A stretch of DNA of 48,925 nt, from positions 1 through 48,925 of the forward strand of contig JALRLY010000246.1 of NCBI GenBank assembly GCA_023647555.1, written 5' to 3'. This DNA is from Pancytospora philotis (lineage: Eukaryota; Microsporidia). A program made the position numbers and the translations under genes. A model generated the notes under the pieces. That model saw nothing but the letters and a program-made list of their open reading frames with translations. It ran no database searches and was not told the origin of the DNA. Below, piece after piece: positions 14,759 to 23,218 of this stretch. Within the stretch, counting starts at the first letter, position 1. Each line of letters begins with the position of its first letter.

Positions 14759-16048
14759 CTATAGCTTTTTATTTAATGCATGGAAGCGCAGCTTGCCTAT
14801 TTCTGCAAGCCGCTTTTCGAGTGCTGCGGTCTCGCGCTGCATCTTCTTGTAGCTTGCTTCATCGAGCATCTTCTTGGCTTTTATCAGCTCGCCAGCATGC
14901 TTATGGAAGGATTTTCCTAGACAGCGCTTAGTCTGCATGAGTTCGCTCTTTCTGTGCTTGTGCAGCTTTGATACGCGACCCTTGCGCGATTTCTTCTTGT
15001 ATGCTGCATGTTTCGAGCTGCTTGGAGGTGTTGCTTGTTCGTCTGATACACTTGAGAAGCTTGCGCTGCTGCAAAGACTGCCACTGGGCGGCGCCCCTGC
15101 ATGGGTGCCGATTTTATGCACAGCATCCGGCATCGAGCTGAAAGTTACCCGCTTCTTGTCTGTCACTGGACTAGTAATTGGGGGCGAAGTGATATCGCTT
15201 GAATCGCTATTGGTATAATTACTCTTGTCTGAAGCAGAATTGCCATTATCATCTTCCTGCGCACAGATGTAATCAGCTTCTTGCTTATCGACTGGAAGCG
15301 CTTCGCTTTCACCATTAAGAGCTGCACAACAGGTTTCTTCGTATAATGGAAGTCTGCCAATTTCAAGCTCGTCGATGAGCTGCTCGCTCCTGTACTCCTC
15401 CACCGACAGAGTGATAGAGTCCTCCGTTTCATTCTGCTCACCGCAGACCGCAAATACTCGGCTGCTTACGCGTAGGTAGTCGTCGTCCTCCACAAACAGC
15501 AGCTCAACGGTCTTGTTCTCGCGCGCATAAATGGTCCACCTATCGCTAGCAGCGCGCCTGACAGTTTCGATTGACCTGTACAGCACGACAATGGCATGCC
15601 CGCCTCCGTATATCCTGATGCCATCGCTCTCCACGAACAAGAGCCCATCAGATAGCTCGAGACTTTTGTACGCGGACACAAGGCGGGCCACGCGGCACCC
15701 GATAACCGCGCAGCCGTTGGCGTTATTATAGCGCAGCAGTGCGCGCCGCAGGCTGTCTTTATTGAGCGCAGGCGCTGATAAAAGTGCTTCTCCGTGCTCG
15801 CCGAGTATTCTGCGCTCTCTGAGCTGCTTCTTTGTAAAAACCTTCAGCACTATCCGTATCAGAGCCAGCTGCTGATCGACGCTTCCTGCCGCGCGGAATG
15901 CAGCAGCGAGCCTGTCGCGGTGCTCGACGATAAATGCGGCTATGCGCTGTTTGATCTGCTTGGTGCCTGCCTTCTCTTCGATGTACTTCAGGCTCTCTGG
16001 TCCGGGATTGCTTAGAAGATCCGCGATGCGCTGCGATGTGTCGTCCAT
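14759..16048 (-). CDS. Unrecognised protein: helical N-domain, PH-like middle, C-terminal coiled coil
   Basis: 429 residues, not recognised. Residues 1-120 are helical, compatible with an ARM-like or helical bundle. About 125-205 alternate strands (LLFVESDGIRIYGGGHAIVVLY, split by turns, then WTIYARENKTVELLFVEDDDYL) like a PH or Spt16-middle fold. About 215-340 are acidic and Ser-rich, likely disordered. From 345 it is strongly basic (KKKSRKGRVSKLHKHRK), and the last 45 residues form a probable coiled coil. Helical domain, PH-like domain, disordered linker and terminal coiled coil is the layout of the meiotic axis proteins Red1/SYCP2, but this is shape only, with no sequence proof. A chromatin or nucleolar protein is also possible. 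The start region lacks a clear CCC box (CTGCAGCGCATAAAAG precedes the ATG). Confidence 0.75.
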   Translation of the reverse strand: MDDTSQRIADLLSNPGPESLKYIEEKAGTKQIKQRIAAFIVEHRDRLAAAFRAAGSVDQQLALIRIVLKVFTKKQLRERRILGEHGEALLSAPALNKDSLRRALLRYNNANGCAVIGCRVARLVSAYKSLELSDGLLFVESDGIRIYGGGHAIVVLYRSIETVRRAASDRWTIYARENKTVELLFVEDDDYLRVSSRVFAVCGEQNETEDSITLSVEEYRSEQLIDELEIGRLPLYEETCCAALNGESEALPVDKQEADYICAQEDDNGNSASDKSNYTNSDSSDITSPPITSPVTDKKRVTFSSMPDAVHKIGTHAGAPPSGSLCSSASFSSVSDEQATPPSSSKHAAYKKKSRKGRVSKLHKHRKSELMQTKRCLGKSFHKHAGELIKAKKMLDEASYKKMQRETAALEKRLAEIGKLRFHALNKKL

Positions 16049-16169
16049 CTTTTATGCGCTGCAGAATGGCAAATAAAGGTTAAACAATGTGCACAAGAGC
16101 ATGAAATTAGTCTCCATGAAGGTTAGCACTATGGAACAGCCCACTGCATTCAATCATCCCTGTACAAAG

Positions 16170-16203
16170 AAAGCAACAGCGCATTCAAAATTTATTCGAA
16201 CAG
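16170..16203. repeat. 34-base direct repeat, copy 1
   Basis: Identical to 16214-16247 (period 44) and lying in the spacer upstream of the unrecognised coiled-coil gene and downstream of POP1. The repeat ends with part of a palindrome. Confidence 0.85.
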
Positions 16204-16214
16204 GTTCGAATAAA
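16191..16214. repeat. 11-base inverted repeat spanning the direct-repeat junction
   Basis: TTTATTCGAAC and GTTCGAATAAA flank a two-base AG centre, all 11 positions pairing. Each strand carries AATAAA at its arm end. It could be a hairpin in the POP1 3' end, a double polyadenylation signal, or a protein-binding dyad for the next gene. Confidence 0.8.
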
Positions 16215-16247
16215 AAGCAACAGCGCATTCAAAATTTATTCGAACAG
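16214..16247. repeat. 34-base direct repeat, copy 2
   Basis: Second copy of the repeat at 16170-16203, ten bases after it. The identity suggests a recent local duplication. Confidence 0.85.
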
Positions 16248-16288
16248 ACAACGCTACCATGTGCGCTGCATTCTAGTGCACAGATTGA

Positions 16289-17431
16289 TCAGATAAACTT
16301 GATTATTTCAATCGGGTACGCGTTCGTCTGTGCAAGATTCTTGACGCATAAATCGCCCTCAGCGGAACAGCTGTCAGCAACGCCAGGCTCGTAGAAGAAG
16401 CCGAGGCCGCAGCAGAAACCGCTCGCAAATTTGTACGCGCTCCGCACTACGTGACCGACCAACATGCCGTTCAGGTAAATCTCCGCGGCCCTTTCTGCTG
16501 CGCCCTTGGGCACCCTGAAGATAAAGTACGTACCGGCCGGCTCGGCCTGGAGGAAAAGCTTGCTCGTGTCGTAGGCCTGCTTCTTCGAGGCGGGTGTTCT
16601 GTTGTACTTGTCGACGATCTCCTCGTTTATGCTGTTCTCTATGGCTGCGTAGAGCGGCGATGATACTTCATCATACACGGTCATGCAGTCGTTCTCGAGG
16701 GCGAGGCGGGCGATCTCCTCGTAGCAGACGGGAATCAGCCCCGCGTTTGCCAGATCCTCGAAGAGCTTCATGATCTCCGACCGCTTGCAGAGTATCTTAT
16801 GAGTCTCTATCGGGTGTACTGCGCTGTGAATCTTGTACAGTTGCGAGTCCTTGAAAATAAGCTCCTTCTTGCTCAGGACCGACACAGAGCAGTCGATAGT
16901 TTCTATCGGCTGGATGGATAGCGGCTCGCCAATTAGAATGAGCCTGTCGCCGTCCACGATCGCCTCGCATCTGTTCCCTATGTACTGTACCACCGAATGC
17001 GCGTTAAAATCAACATCCGCTAAGCAGCATGACTTGTCCTTACTGCACAGAGCCTTGGCGTCCGCCGTGCTGTAGCAGTACGCCCCGCGAAAGCTCTCAT
17101 CGAAGAAAAAGCCGCGCGCCTGCGATTTGTAGATGAACTTCGCGCTCTTCAGCCTGCGGCGCAGCGGGATGCTGTAGGCGCCCACCTTCAGCATGAAGAA
17201 GCGCTTGGCATAAAACGTGTGCGTGCGCAGGGCATGGCGGTCCTTGGGGCGGTGCGTGAACTTCTTGTTCATCCGCTTGTCGTAGTTTCTGTTGCGCCGG
17301 CGCTTGTAGTAGGGGAGGCGCTGCCACGCGAGGGAGGTCTTGTGCGTGACATCCAGGCTCTTCTCCATGGCCGCGATCTCCTGCGAGCGCGCCTTCAGAA
17401 ACTCCACGGTGTTGATCACCTCGTCGCGCAT
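16289..17431 (-). CDS. POP1: RNase P/MRP protein subunit Pop1 (minimal)
   Basis: Pop1 is the largest protein of RNase P and RNase MRP, which mature tRNA 5' ends and pre-rRNA. This copy is 380 residues, less than half the yeast length. The N-terminus has the Pop1 motif order: a helix ending AAMEKSL (20-26), LPYYKRRRNRNYDKR (39-53) in place of LPRHLRRRxxSH, and THTFYAKRFFML (about 70-81) in place of THIWHAKRFHM. Then a compressed middle, and the C-terminal NGMLVGHVVRSAYKFASGF resembling the end of the POPLD region. The ATG at 17431 is chosen because AAAATTTTGGCGGCC ends right before it; an in-frame ATG 57 bases upstream lacks boxes. The gene sits between two tRNA genes, whose products are its substrates, probably by chance. 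Confidence 0.85.
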   Translation of the reverse strand: MRDEVINTVEFLKARSQEIAAMEKSLDVTHKTSLAWQRLPYYKRRRNRNYDKRMNKKFTHRPKDRHALRTHTFYAKRFFMLKVGAYSIPLRRRLKSAKFIYKSQARGFFFDESFRGAYCYSTADAKALCSKDKSCCLADVDFNAHSVVQYIGNRCEAIVDGDRLILIGEPLSIQPIETIDCSVSVLSKKELIFKDSQLYKIHSAVHPIETHKILCKRSEIMKLFEDLANAGLIPVCYEEIARLALENDCMTVYDEVSSPLYAAIENSINEEIVDKYNRTPASKKQAYDTSKLFLQAEPAGTYFIFRVPKGAAERAAEIYLNGMLVGHVVRSAYKFASGFCCGLGFFYEPGVADSCSAEGDLCVKNLAQTNAYPIEIIKFI

Positions 17432-17629
17432 GGCCGCCAAAATTTTGCCGCTCAAGAGTTTTGCTACCGTGCAGCGATGCAGTCGCATTAAGCGGTCTGA
17501 TTATGGCACGGATGCTGCATTTGTATTTGAAAGAAACAGGCAATGGAGTTCGAGCATATTTTACAGGCATTATCTTCCAAGAAAGATGCTCCTTCGCCGA
17601 CAAAAGATCACCAACACGCCCCTAAAAAG

Positions 17630-17701
17630 TTCCCAACCAGGGAATCGAACCCTGACCACTAGAGTGAAAATCTAGTATCCTAACCGTTAGACGAATCGGG
17701 A
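17630..17701 (-). tRNA. tRNA-Glu (anticodon TTC)
   Basis: A 72-base cloverleaf on the minus strand, starting TCCCGAT at 17701. Acceptor pairing with GTTGGGA includes two wobble pairs. Anticodon stem CTAGA/TCTAG with loop TTTTCAC, anticodon TTC at plus-strand 17666-17668. T arm CAGGG-TTCGATT-CCCTG. Discriminator A. Five T on the minus strand at 17624-17628 form the polymerase III terminator. No intron. Confidence 0.97.
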
Positions 17702-17874
17702 TAAAATATTAGTGTCTGAGGTACTACAGCATGTAAATAATCGAGGAGGGATGTGCACTACGTTAGTAAACATATTGCATCGCAGTTGTTTCCCTTTCAC
17801 CATAGCCGTGCTACCAGCATCGATCAGCCCATCGTCACAGATAAAACACGCCGCTTGTTTAGCCCCGTTTTCGC

Positions 17875-19665
17875 ATGGGCTGGTCGATGTCGGGGGTGCT
17901 CGTCCTCAGCTCCGCCGTGCTGTACTACAACTGCGTGTTCGTGCACCTGCTCAGCGCGAGCAACCGGGCAGCGATGGCCGTCGCCGTTATTTTGTTCGGC
18001 GCCGTGGCTGTCGCTGCGAGCCTCAGCTGCGACTCGCGGTACAGCTGGCAGCACGCGCTGCTGTGGGCGCACAGATTCTTCGTGTGCTTCTACACCACCG
18101 CCGTGATCAAGATGGAGTACTCGTATTCGTACTACTACGTGGTCAACACGGGCCTGCTGCTGCTTGCGATCGGCCATCTGATACGCTTTCTGCTGATGGC
18201 GCGGCTGCGGCAGAATTTTGTCGGGCCGGACCGTCTGCAGTGGTACAAGGATGTGATAAAGCTGGAGCGGATATTCTACACGGCGCTGACCGGTGCCAAA
18301 CACGAGCTGAGCGATGTTGCGGTGCTCGAGATGATCGCCCGGAACCCGCGGCGCCTCGATCCCAAGGTGTATTTCTGTCTCTTCAGCGACTGCGCTGAGA
18401 CGCGCGAGCTCCTCGGGCGTTTCGTGGTGCTCGATATCATCCGCAGCTGCTTGAAGGATGCGGGGCAGAGCGTTGGGGCTGGCGAGCCCTCTGCAGAGAT
18501 CGGTGCGGCCCACGGCCGCGGCGCCGAGAGCATCTACACGGTGATACAGCAGGACCTGCTTGGCACGCCCCGCAGACGCGGCAACAACGGCGCAACCGTT
18601 TTAGAGAGCCCCGGCAGAGACGTTGCCACGCCGGGCGGCGTTGTGTCCGATGATTACGTGCCCGCCAAAGACCGCCGGATGATCGACCTGCGCAGCGTGA
18701 GTGCGCTGGACGTGCACTGGCTCACAGAGAAGAACAGCTTTATAAAGGTGTACAAGGGCAGCAAGGGATGCTTGCAAGTGGAGGAGGAGGCGTACAAGGC
18801 CCTGCGGCGGCTCGAGAAGCTGCAGCTCAAGGGCCTCGTTACGCTCGACAGCCTCAGGGATGTGCTGCCGCTCGCCGCCGCGCAGGACTGCTTCCGCATC
18901 CTTACGCAGCGCTTCGAGCCCGTGCTCGCCTTCCCGGACTTTGAAGGGAGCATGCGCCAGCTCAACAACATCCGCGGCTGCTTTATTTCTACGTTGCAGA
19001 ACAACCAGAAAACGCTCGATCTTGTTGGCACGATCCTTCTGGCGCTCGAGCTGCTGGTCGTCTTTGCGCTCCTCTACGTGTTCTTCAACTTCGGCACGGT
19101 CTTCGAGGTCGTTGGCTCCTGCTTCATCTTCCTTGTCCCGGTCATCTGGTCCGTCTTCGATTCTTTCATGTTCCTCATCGTATCGCATCCGTACGACGTG
19201 GGCGACCGCATCTACATCGACGGCATGAATTTGATCGTAAAGGACATCGGCCTGACCTGCACGATTTTCGAGAAATGGAACAACGACTACGTGGTGATTC
19301 CCAACACCTACATCCACTCGAAGGTGATCCACAACATCAGGCGCTCGAAGAACCAGCAGGGCATTGTGTCCTTCTTCCTCGCGGCCGACACGCCCGCCGA
19401 GGCGCTGGACGGGCTCAAGAACAACCTCAAGGCGTTCGTTGCCAACAACCCGGCGTTCGAGCACATCTCGGTCACCTTCGACGAGATCAGAGACTGCCAG
19501 TTCTACAAGATGTCGTTCATCGTAAAGCATGCGATCAACCACCAGAACGGCTTCTTCATGCTGAAGGTACAGAACAAGTTCATGACCGAGCTGGTCAGGC
19601 AGTGCAACGAGCTGGGTATTTCCTATACGCTGCCCGAGATGCACGTAGTGGCCAATGGCCCATAG
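17875..19665 (+). CDS. Mechanosensitive ion channel, MscS family (eukaryotic Msy-like)
   Basis: 596 residues. About four hydrophobic segments occupy residues 5-110, followed by a cytosolic segment and a helix-rich region around 270-350 in the place of the EF-hand-like region of Msy1/Msy2. Two more transmembrane helices follow (about 380-435), and the last forms the pore-lining helix before HPYDVGDRIYIDG (438-450). That motif and the following GLTCTIFEKWNNDYVVIPNTYI are the MscS beta-domain signature. Fungal Msy1/2 are ER channels acting in hypo-osmotic calcium release; the same location is inferred here. Microsporidia face osmotic stress during germination, so a role there is possible. AGCCCC precedes the ATG by ten bases; Met5 is an alternative start. 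Confidence 0.9.
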   Translation: MGWSMSGVLVLSSAVLYYNCVFVHLLSASNRAAMAVAVILFGAVAVAASLSCDSRYSWQHALLWAHRFFVCFYTTAVIKMEYSYSYYYVVNTGLLLLAIGHLIRFLLMARLRQNFVGPDRLQWYKDVIKLERIFYTALTGAKHELSDVAVLEMIARNPRRLDPKVYFCLFSDCAETRELLGRFVVLDIIRSCLKDAGQSVGAGEPSAEIGAAHGRGAESIYTVIQQDLLGTPRRRGNNGATVLESPGRDVATPGGVVSDDYVPAKDRRMIDLRSVSALDVHWLTEKNSFIKVYKGSKGCLQVEEEAYKALRRLEKLQLKGLVTLDSLRDVLPLAAAQDCFRILTQRFEPVLAFPDFEGSMRQLNNIRGCFISTLQNNQKTLDLVGTILLALELLVVFALLYVFFNFGTVFEVVGSCFIFLVPVIWSVFDSFMFLIVSHPYDVGDRIYIDGMNLIVKDIGLTCTIFEKWNNDYVVIPNTYIHSKVIHNIRRSKNQQGIVSFFLAADTPAEALDGLKNNLKAFVANNPAFEHISVTFDEIRDCQFYKMSFIVKHAINHQNGFFMLKVQNKFMTELVRQCNELGISYTLPEMHVVANGP

Positions 19666-19811
19666 GACTAATGCAGTGCGTATTATTGGAATAAATTGGT
19701 GAAAGATATGTTTTGTTATATAATAAGGCAGTATTCATTATCTGCTCACTTTCTTCATCATACGAAAGCTGCCATTAGAGCATTTACATCAGCCGATGCG
19801 GAGAGCCCATC

Positions 19812-20417
19812 ATGGGAAATATTTTGTCGAGGAAACTGAGCACGCGCGAGCAGCTGCAGATCTACGAAAAAGAGCTGGAGACGAAGGAGAAGCGGCTCAT
19901 GCTGCTGCAGAAAGCACCGTCGCTGCTCAAATTTATACTCTTCACTCTCGCTCTGGTAGTTGCTGCGGTGACCACCGCGTACTACGAGGGCTACAGCTGC
20001 TGGCTTATGATCATCGCTGCGCTGATGTGCGCTGTTGCGCTGCGCATCGCTTACAACTGCGTGCGCGCCGCGCGGATCGGCGCACTGCAGAAGGCCGTGG
20101 GGGCGCTGCGCAAGAAGCAGCTCCAGCTCGTGAACGAGTACAAGAAGGACAACAACTTCGCATTTGCCAAGCAGATCGTGGACCGCTACGACGACGAGGA
20201 GCGCCGCGACTCCTTCTTCCTGCAGGTGCAGCGGAAGCGCAAGGACGCGGTGGAGAAGATCGCCGACTACGTCCTGGCCAACGACCCGTCGACCATGAAC
20301 GCGCTGATATGCAGCAACTGCGGGCTCCACAACGGCCTCGTAGACCCCGCCAACGCCAACCTGCGCTTCTTCTACTGCTACTCCTGCAAGGCGAAGAACA
20401 CGCGGAACGTAGAATGA
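19812..20417 (+). CDS. LNP1: Lunapark, ER three-way-junction protein
   Basis: 201 residues. MGNILSRK at the start fits N-myristoylation as in Lunapark. A coiled coil (about 10-33), two closely spaced transmembrane helices (about 36-56 and 62-82), a second coiled coil (about 90-160) and a zinc finger CxxC...CxxC with C167, C170, C189 and C192, including the family motif CSNCGLHNGL. Lunapark stabilises ER tubule junctions and counteracts Sey1/atlastin. It is about half the human length, lacking long disordered parts. The ATG is preceded by GAGAGCCCATC. A longer open frame in another phase that starts at 19796 is a shadow. Confidence 0.93.
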   Translation: MGNILSRKLSTREQLQIYEKELETKEKRLMLLQKAPSLLKFILFTLALVVAAVTTAYYEGYSCWLMIIAALMCAVALRIAYNCVRAARIGALQKAVGALRKKQLQLVNEYKKDNNFAFAKQIVDRYDDEERRDSFFLQVQRKRKDAVEKIADYVLANDPSTMNALICSNCGLHNGLVDPANANLRFFYCYSCKAKNTRNVE

Positions 20418-20557
20418 AAGGGTGGTGTAAACACGTTAAGCCGAGCCGCATGTGGCCTATACACATCCATTCAATAAATTGTTACTCTCGCTTGTTACAG
20501 CCCGCGCTATATTACCCGCCGCTCTGGAAACATAATAAAAAGCCACCAACAAAGCCC

Positions 20558-21187
20558 ATGGGCAGCCGCGAGGACTCGACCAAGCAGAAGATGGAGGCGC
20601 CGGCCGTCGACCAAGAAGAGGACGCCGCCGGAGAGGCGCCGTTAGAGCCCAAAACTGTAGAGCAGAGCGAGACGCTGGTTTCCAAATTCAACGCCATTCG
20701 TGTGGACAGGAAGGCCACGGTGGCGAGCAACGGCGAGACAGGCGTAGGGACGGAGGAGGTCTTTTTGCGCGTGTACGATCTGAGCCGCGGCGCAGCTAAG
20801 GCGATGTCCAAGACGCTGCTAGGCTTCCAGGTCGACGGCGTGTGGCACACCGCCATCGAGATCTACGGCCAGGAGTACTACTTCCAGAATGGGCTCGTGT
20901 GCCAGAAGGCCGGGACCACGCACTACGGCGAATGCATCGAGCGCCTCAGCCTCGGGCATACGAACTGCCTCAAGGACGCGCTGGACGAGTTCTTCGAGGC
21001 CTCCAGACATGTGTGGACGCCTGCGGCCTACGACCTGTTCGAGAATAACTGCAATAATTTCAGCAACTACCTGGCCGATTTCCTCGTATCGAAGAGCATC
21101 CCCGCGCACATCCTGGAGCTGCCGGAGCTCGTCAAGAAGTCCCCGCTCTTCGCGCAGTTCTTTGGCAGGAATGCAAACAACATGTAA
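20558..21187 (+). CDS. PPPDE peptidase, DeSI-type (deSUMOylating isopeptidase-like)
   Basis: 209 residues: a charged, probably disordered N-terminal extension of about 65 residues, then the PPPDE thiol-peptidase fold. It has VFLRVYDLSRG, the catalytic His in GVWHTAIEIYGQEYYF (H97) and the catalytic Cys in NNCNNFSNYL (C165), both in the expected context. DeSI-1 members remove SUMO, and related fungal and plant proteins act on ubiquitin; which one applies cannot be told. The ATG is fixed by AAAGCCC directly before it. The frame is open far upstream through the Lunapark gene in another phase, which is not meaningful. Follows Lunapark by 140 bases on the same strand. Confidence 0.92.
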   Translation: MGSREDSTKQKMEAPAVDQEEDAAGEAPLEPKTVEQSETLVSKFNAIRVDRKATVASNGETGVGTEEVFLRVYDLSRGAAKAMSKTLLGFQVDGVWHTAIEIYGQEYYFQNGLVCQKAGTTHYGECIERLSLGHTNCLKDALDEFFEASRHVWTPAAYDLFENNCNNFSNYLADFLVSKSIPAHILELPELVKKSPLFAQFFGRNANNM

Positions 21188-21367
21188 TGCACAGCCGGGA
21201 TGTAGCACTGTACATTGCTAATAGCTTCATACGTGCAATATTCTTTATTAAATTTCTCGTATCGAATGGATTCGTTATAATCGGCAAGCGTATGGATCAA
21301 AACATATTCGATGTACAGTAAAATGGATGTAAAAAGATAATACTCAACAGATAAAACTTGAATAAAT

Positions 21368-22249
21368 TTACTTCTTCTTCGGTAGTTTCTTGATGTTCAG
21401 ACCTGCGACGTACTTCTTTGCGTCCTCCTCGCCCATCTTTGTCAGCGTGATCTTCTTGTCGCCAGAGCCAGCTTCCTTCTCGGTCCACTCCTCGCGGAAC
21501 TTCATGCGAACGATCTTGGCAGTGGTGTCGACGAACGCAACATTCGGAACGAGCGCCTTGATGTCGGCGATGCTCAGCGGCGTGGCGGTCTCATAGACGT
21601 ACAGCTTGGGGATGAAGTCGGCCTTGACCTTGTCGGCAAAGCGCTCGTTGGAGGTATCCTTCTTGGCCGGGGCGGTCTCCTGGTAGGCCTCTTTGGACAC
21701 GATCTTCAGGTACGCAGGCTCGGTCTTGGACTTTTTCGTTTCCTCCTCGGCGATCTCGCCGGCGTCCGCCGGTGCGCCCTGCTCTATCTTCAGCTCGAGC
21801 GCGTCCTTCGCCTCCTCGGCCGTGGCGAACTCCACGAGACAGGACCCAGCGAAGCTCTTGTCCTTGTTCCTGCGCATTGTGACCTTGACCGGCTTGCAGT
21901 GCTCCCGCAGGATGCTCTGGATGTCGTCGAGCTCGGCGTCGGCGGCGAAACCGCTCATGTGCACGACGCGCTTGGCGATCTCCTTGTCCGCGCGGTACTC
22001 CAGATACGCGCTGGTCTCGACCTTCCGGAGCGAGTCGTCGACCACCTCGACCACCGCCAGCCCGGCGGCGGCCTCCTTGACCGCCTCGACGGTGGCGCCG
22101 AGCTTCTTTAGGCGCTGGAAGGACAGGAGCGTCGTTATCGGGATGCACTTGTCGTTCTGGGCGGCTGTCTGCTGCATGAACGCGTCTCTGGCGTAGTTGC
22201 TGTCGCTGAAGTAGAACTCGATCTGTTCTTTAATCTTACCGGCGTCCAT
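21368..22249 (-). CDS. LHP1: La protein (Lhp1 type)
   Basis: 293 residues. The La motif begins at once: KIKEQIEFYFSDSNYARDAFM, then CIPITTLLSFQRLKKL (to about 75), the module that holds the 3' UUU-OH of new RNA polymerase III transcripts. An RRM follows (about 90-165, VVHMSGFAADAELDDI and SFAGSCLVEFATAEEAKDAL). The C-terminal part from about 210 (ADFIPKLYVYETATPL onward) could be a short second RRM-like domain and ends in a Lys-rich tail. La protects and folds pre-tRNAs such as the two encoded here. It is shorter than human La. CGCAAAATTTTGTGCC lies just upstream of the ATG. Confidence 0.93.
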   Translation of the reverse strand: MDAGKIKEQIEFYFSDSNYARDAFMQQTAAQNDKCIPITTLLSFQRLKKLGATVEAVKEAAAGLAVVEVVDDSLRKVETSAYLEYRADKEIAKRVVHMSGFAADAELDDIQSILREHCKPVKVTMRRNKDKSFAGSCLVEFATAEEAKDALELKIEQGAPADAGEIAEEETKKSKTEPAYLKIVSKEAYQETAPAKKDTSNERFADKVKADFIPKLYVYETATPLSIADIKALVPNVAFVDTTAKIVRMKFREEWTEKEAGSGDKKITLTKMGEEDAKKYVAGLNIKKLPKKK

Positions 22250-22525
22250 TGCGTAGGCACAAAATTTTGCGGAAATTTCTGCCGGGCTGTAGCGCGCCGG
22301 TGCGGCAGTTAACAGTCAGAATTGGTGCCAGGCGTGCCGTGGATTCTTGTCTTTGCCATTTATAGCCAATAGTATGCACATAGCAAAAACTGAGGCAAAG
22401 ATCAGTAGGCTCTGCTCAAGCGTACTACCTTACGCTGGCTCCTGTACGTTCGCCCAACCAAGAAAGCTCTTACGCTACTCTGCGGCGCTGCAGAGCATCG
22501 GAATTGTTTTAAAAATTTGCTGCCC

Positions 22526-23218
22526 ATGCAGGTCAAGACAGGCACAACAATCGTGGGCATCAAGTACAAGACGGGCGTGATTCTGTGCGCAGACACGCGG
22601 AGCACGTCGGGGCCGGTGGTCGCCGACAAGAACTGCGAGAAGATACATTTCATATACGACAATATGATGTGCTGCGGCGCGGGCACGGCGGCCGACACGC
22701 GCAGGGTCACGCGCAAGGCGTCGCGCGAGATGCAGCTCTTCGCGTACAGGCACATGCGGCGCCCGTACGTCGCGCACGCGCAGCGCCTCATCGCCGACTA
22801 TCTGCACAGCTACGGCGGCCACATCGGCGCGGCGCTGGTCCTCGGCGGGATCGAGGCGAGCGGCCCGCAGCTCTGCTCGATATCGCCGCACGGCTACTCG
22901 GCCGACCGCGACTTCACCTCGATGGGCTCCGGCTCGTACGCGGCCATCTCGGTCCTGCAGGCGGGCTTCCGCCGCGGCATGTCCAAGGAGGAGGCCATGG
23001 AGCTCGGCGTCAGCGCGGTCAAGGCCGGCATTCTCAACGACCTGTACTCCGGCTCGAACGTCGACGTGTGCGTGATGGACGAAGCAGGCATCGAGCACCA
23101 CCGCAACTACCTCAAGGTCGAGACGCGGAAGAACAGTGCAGAGATCCGCTATCCCGAGGGCTCGGTGCATGTTCTCAAGGAGGACATCTACAGGTATGTC
23201 GAGGAGGTGCGCGAGTGA
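22526..23218 (+). CDS. PUP1: 20S proteasome subunit beta2 (Pup1)
   Basis: 230 residues. Trypsin-like active-site beta subunit. After a propeptide of only six residues (MQVKTG) comes T1 of TTIVGIKYKTGVILCADTR; D17 (ADTR) and K33 (CEKIHF) are present, as is GSGSYAA around Ser129. VVADKNCEKIHFI and CCGAGTAADT are signatures of beta2 against other beta subunits. Known beta2 subunits usually have propeptides of tens of residues, so this one is very short. The ATG is chosen because AAAATTTGCTGCCC ends immediately before it; an in-frame TTG at 22517 lies inside the box. Divergent from La, with a 276-base intergenic region serving both promoters. Confidence 0.95.
   Translation: MQVKTGTTIVGIKYKTGVILCADTRSTSGPVVADKNCEKIHFIYDNMMCCGAGTAADTRRVTRKASREMQLFAYRHMRRPYVAHAQRLIADYLHSYGGHIGAALVLGGIEASGPQLCSISPHGYSADRDFTSMGSGSYAAISVLQAGFRRGMSKEEAMELGVSAVKAGILNDLYSGSNVDVCVMDEAGIEHHRNYLKVETRKNSAEIRYPEGSVHVLKEDIYRYVEEVRE

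Noticed and set aside
16089..16394. 101-codon plus-strand frame over the direct repeats
   Set aside because: Overlaps the POP1 3' end, includes the repeat twice, no start boxes.
17543..17662. Short plus-strand frame reading into the tRNA-Glu complement
   Set aside because: It would need the antisense of a tRNA as coding sequence; no start boxes.
19796..20557. Long N-terminal extension of the PPPDE peptidase through the Lunapark gene
   Set aside because: It is the wrong-frame reading of Lunapark, with Arg/Ala-rich shadow composition. CCC box and ATG at 20558 mark the start.
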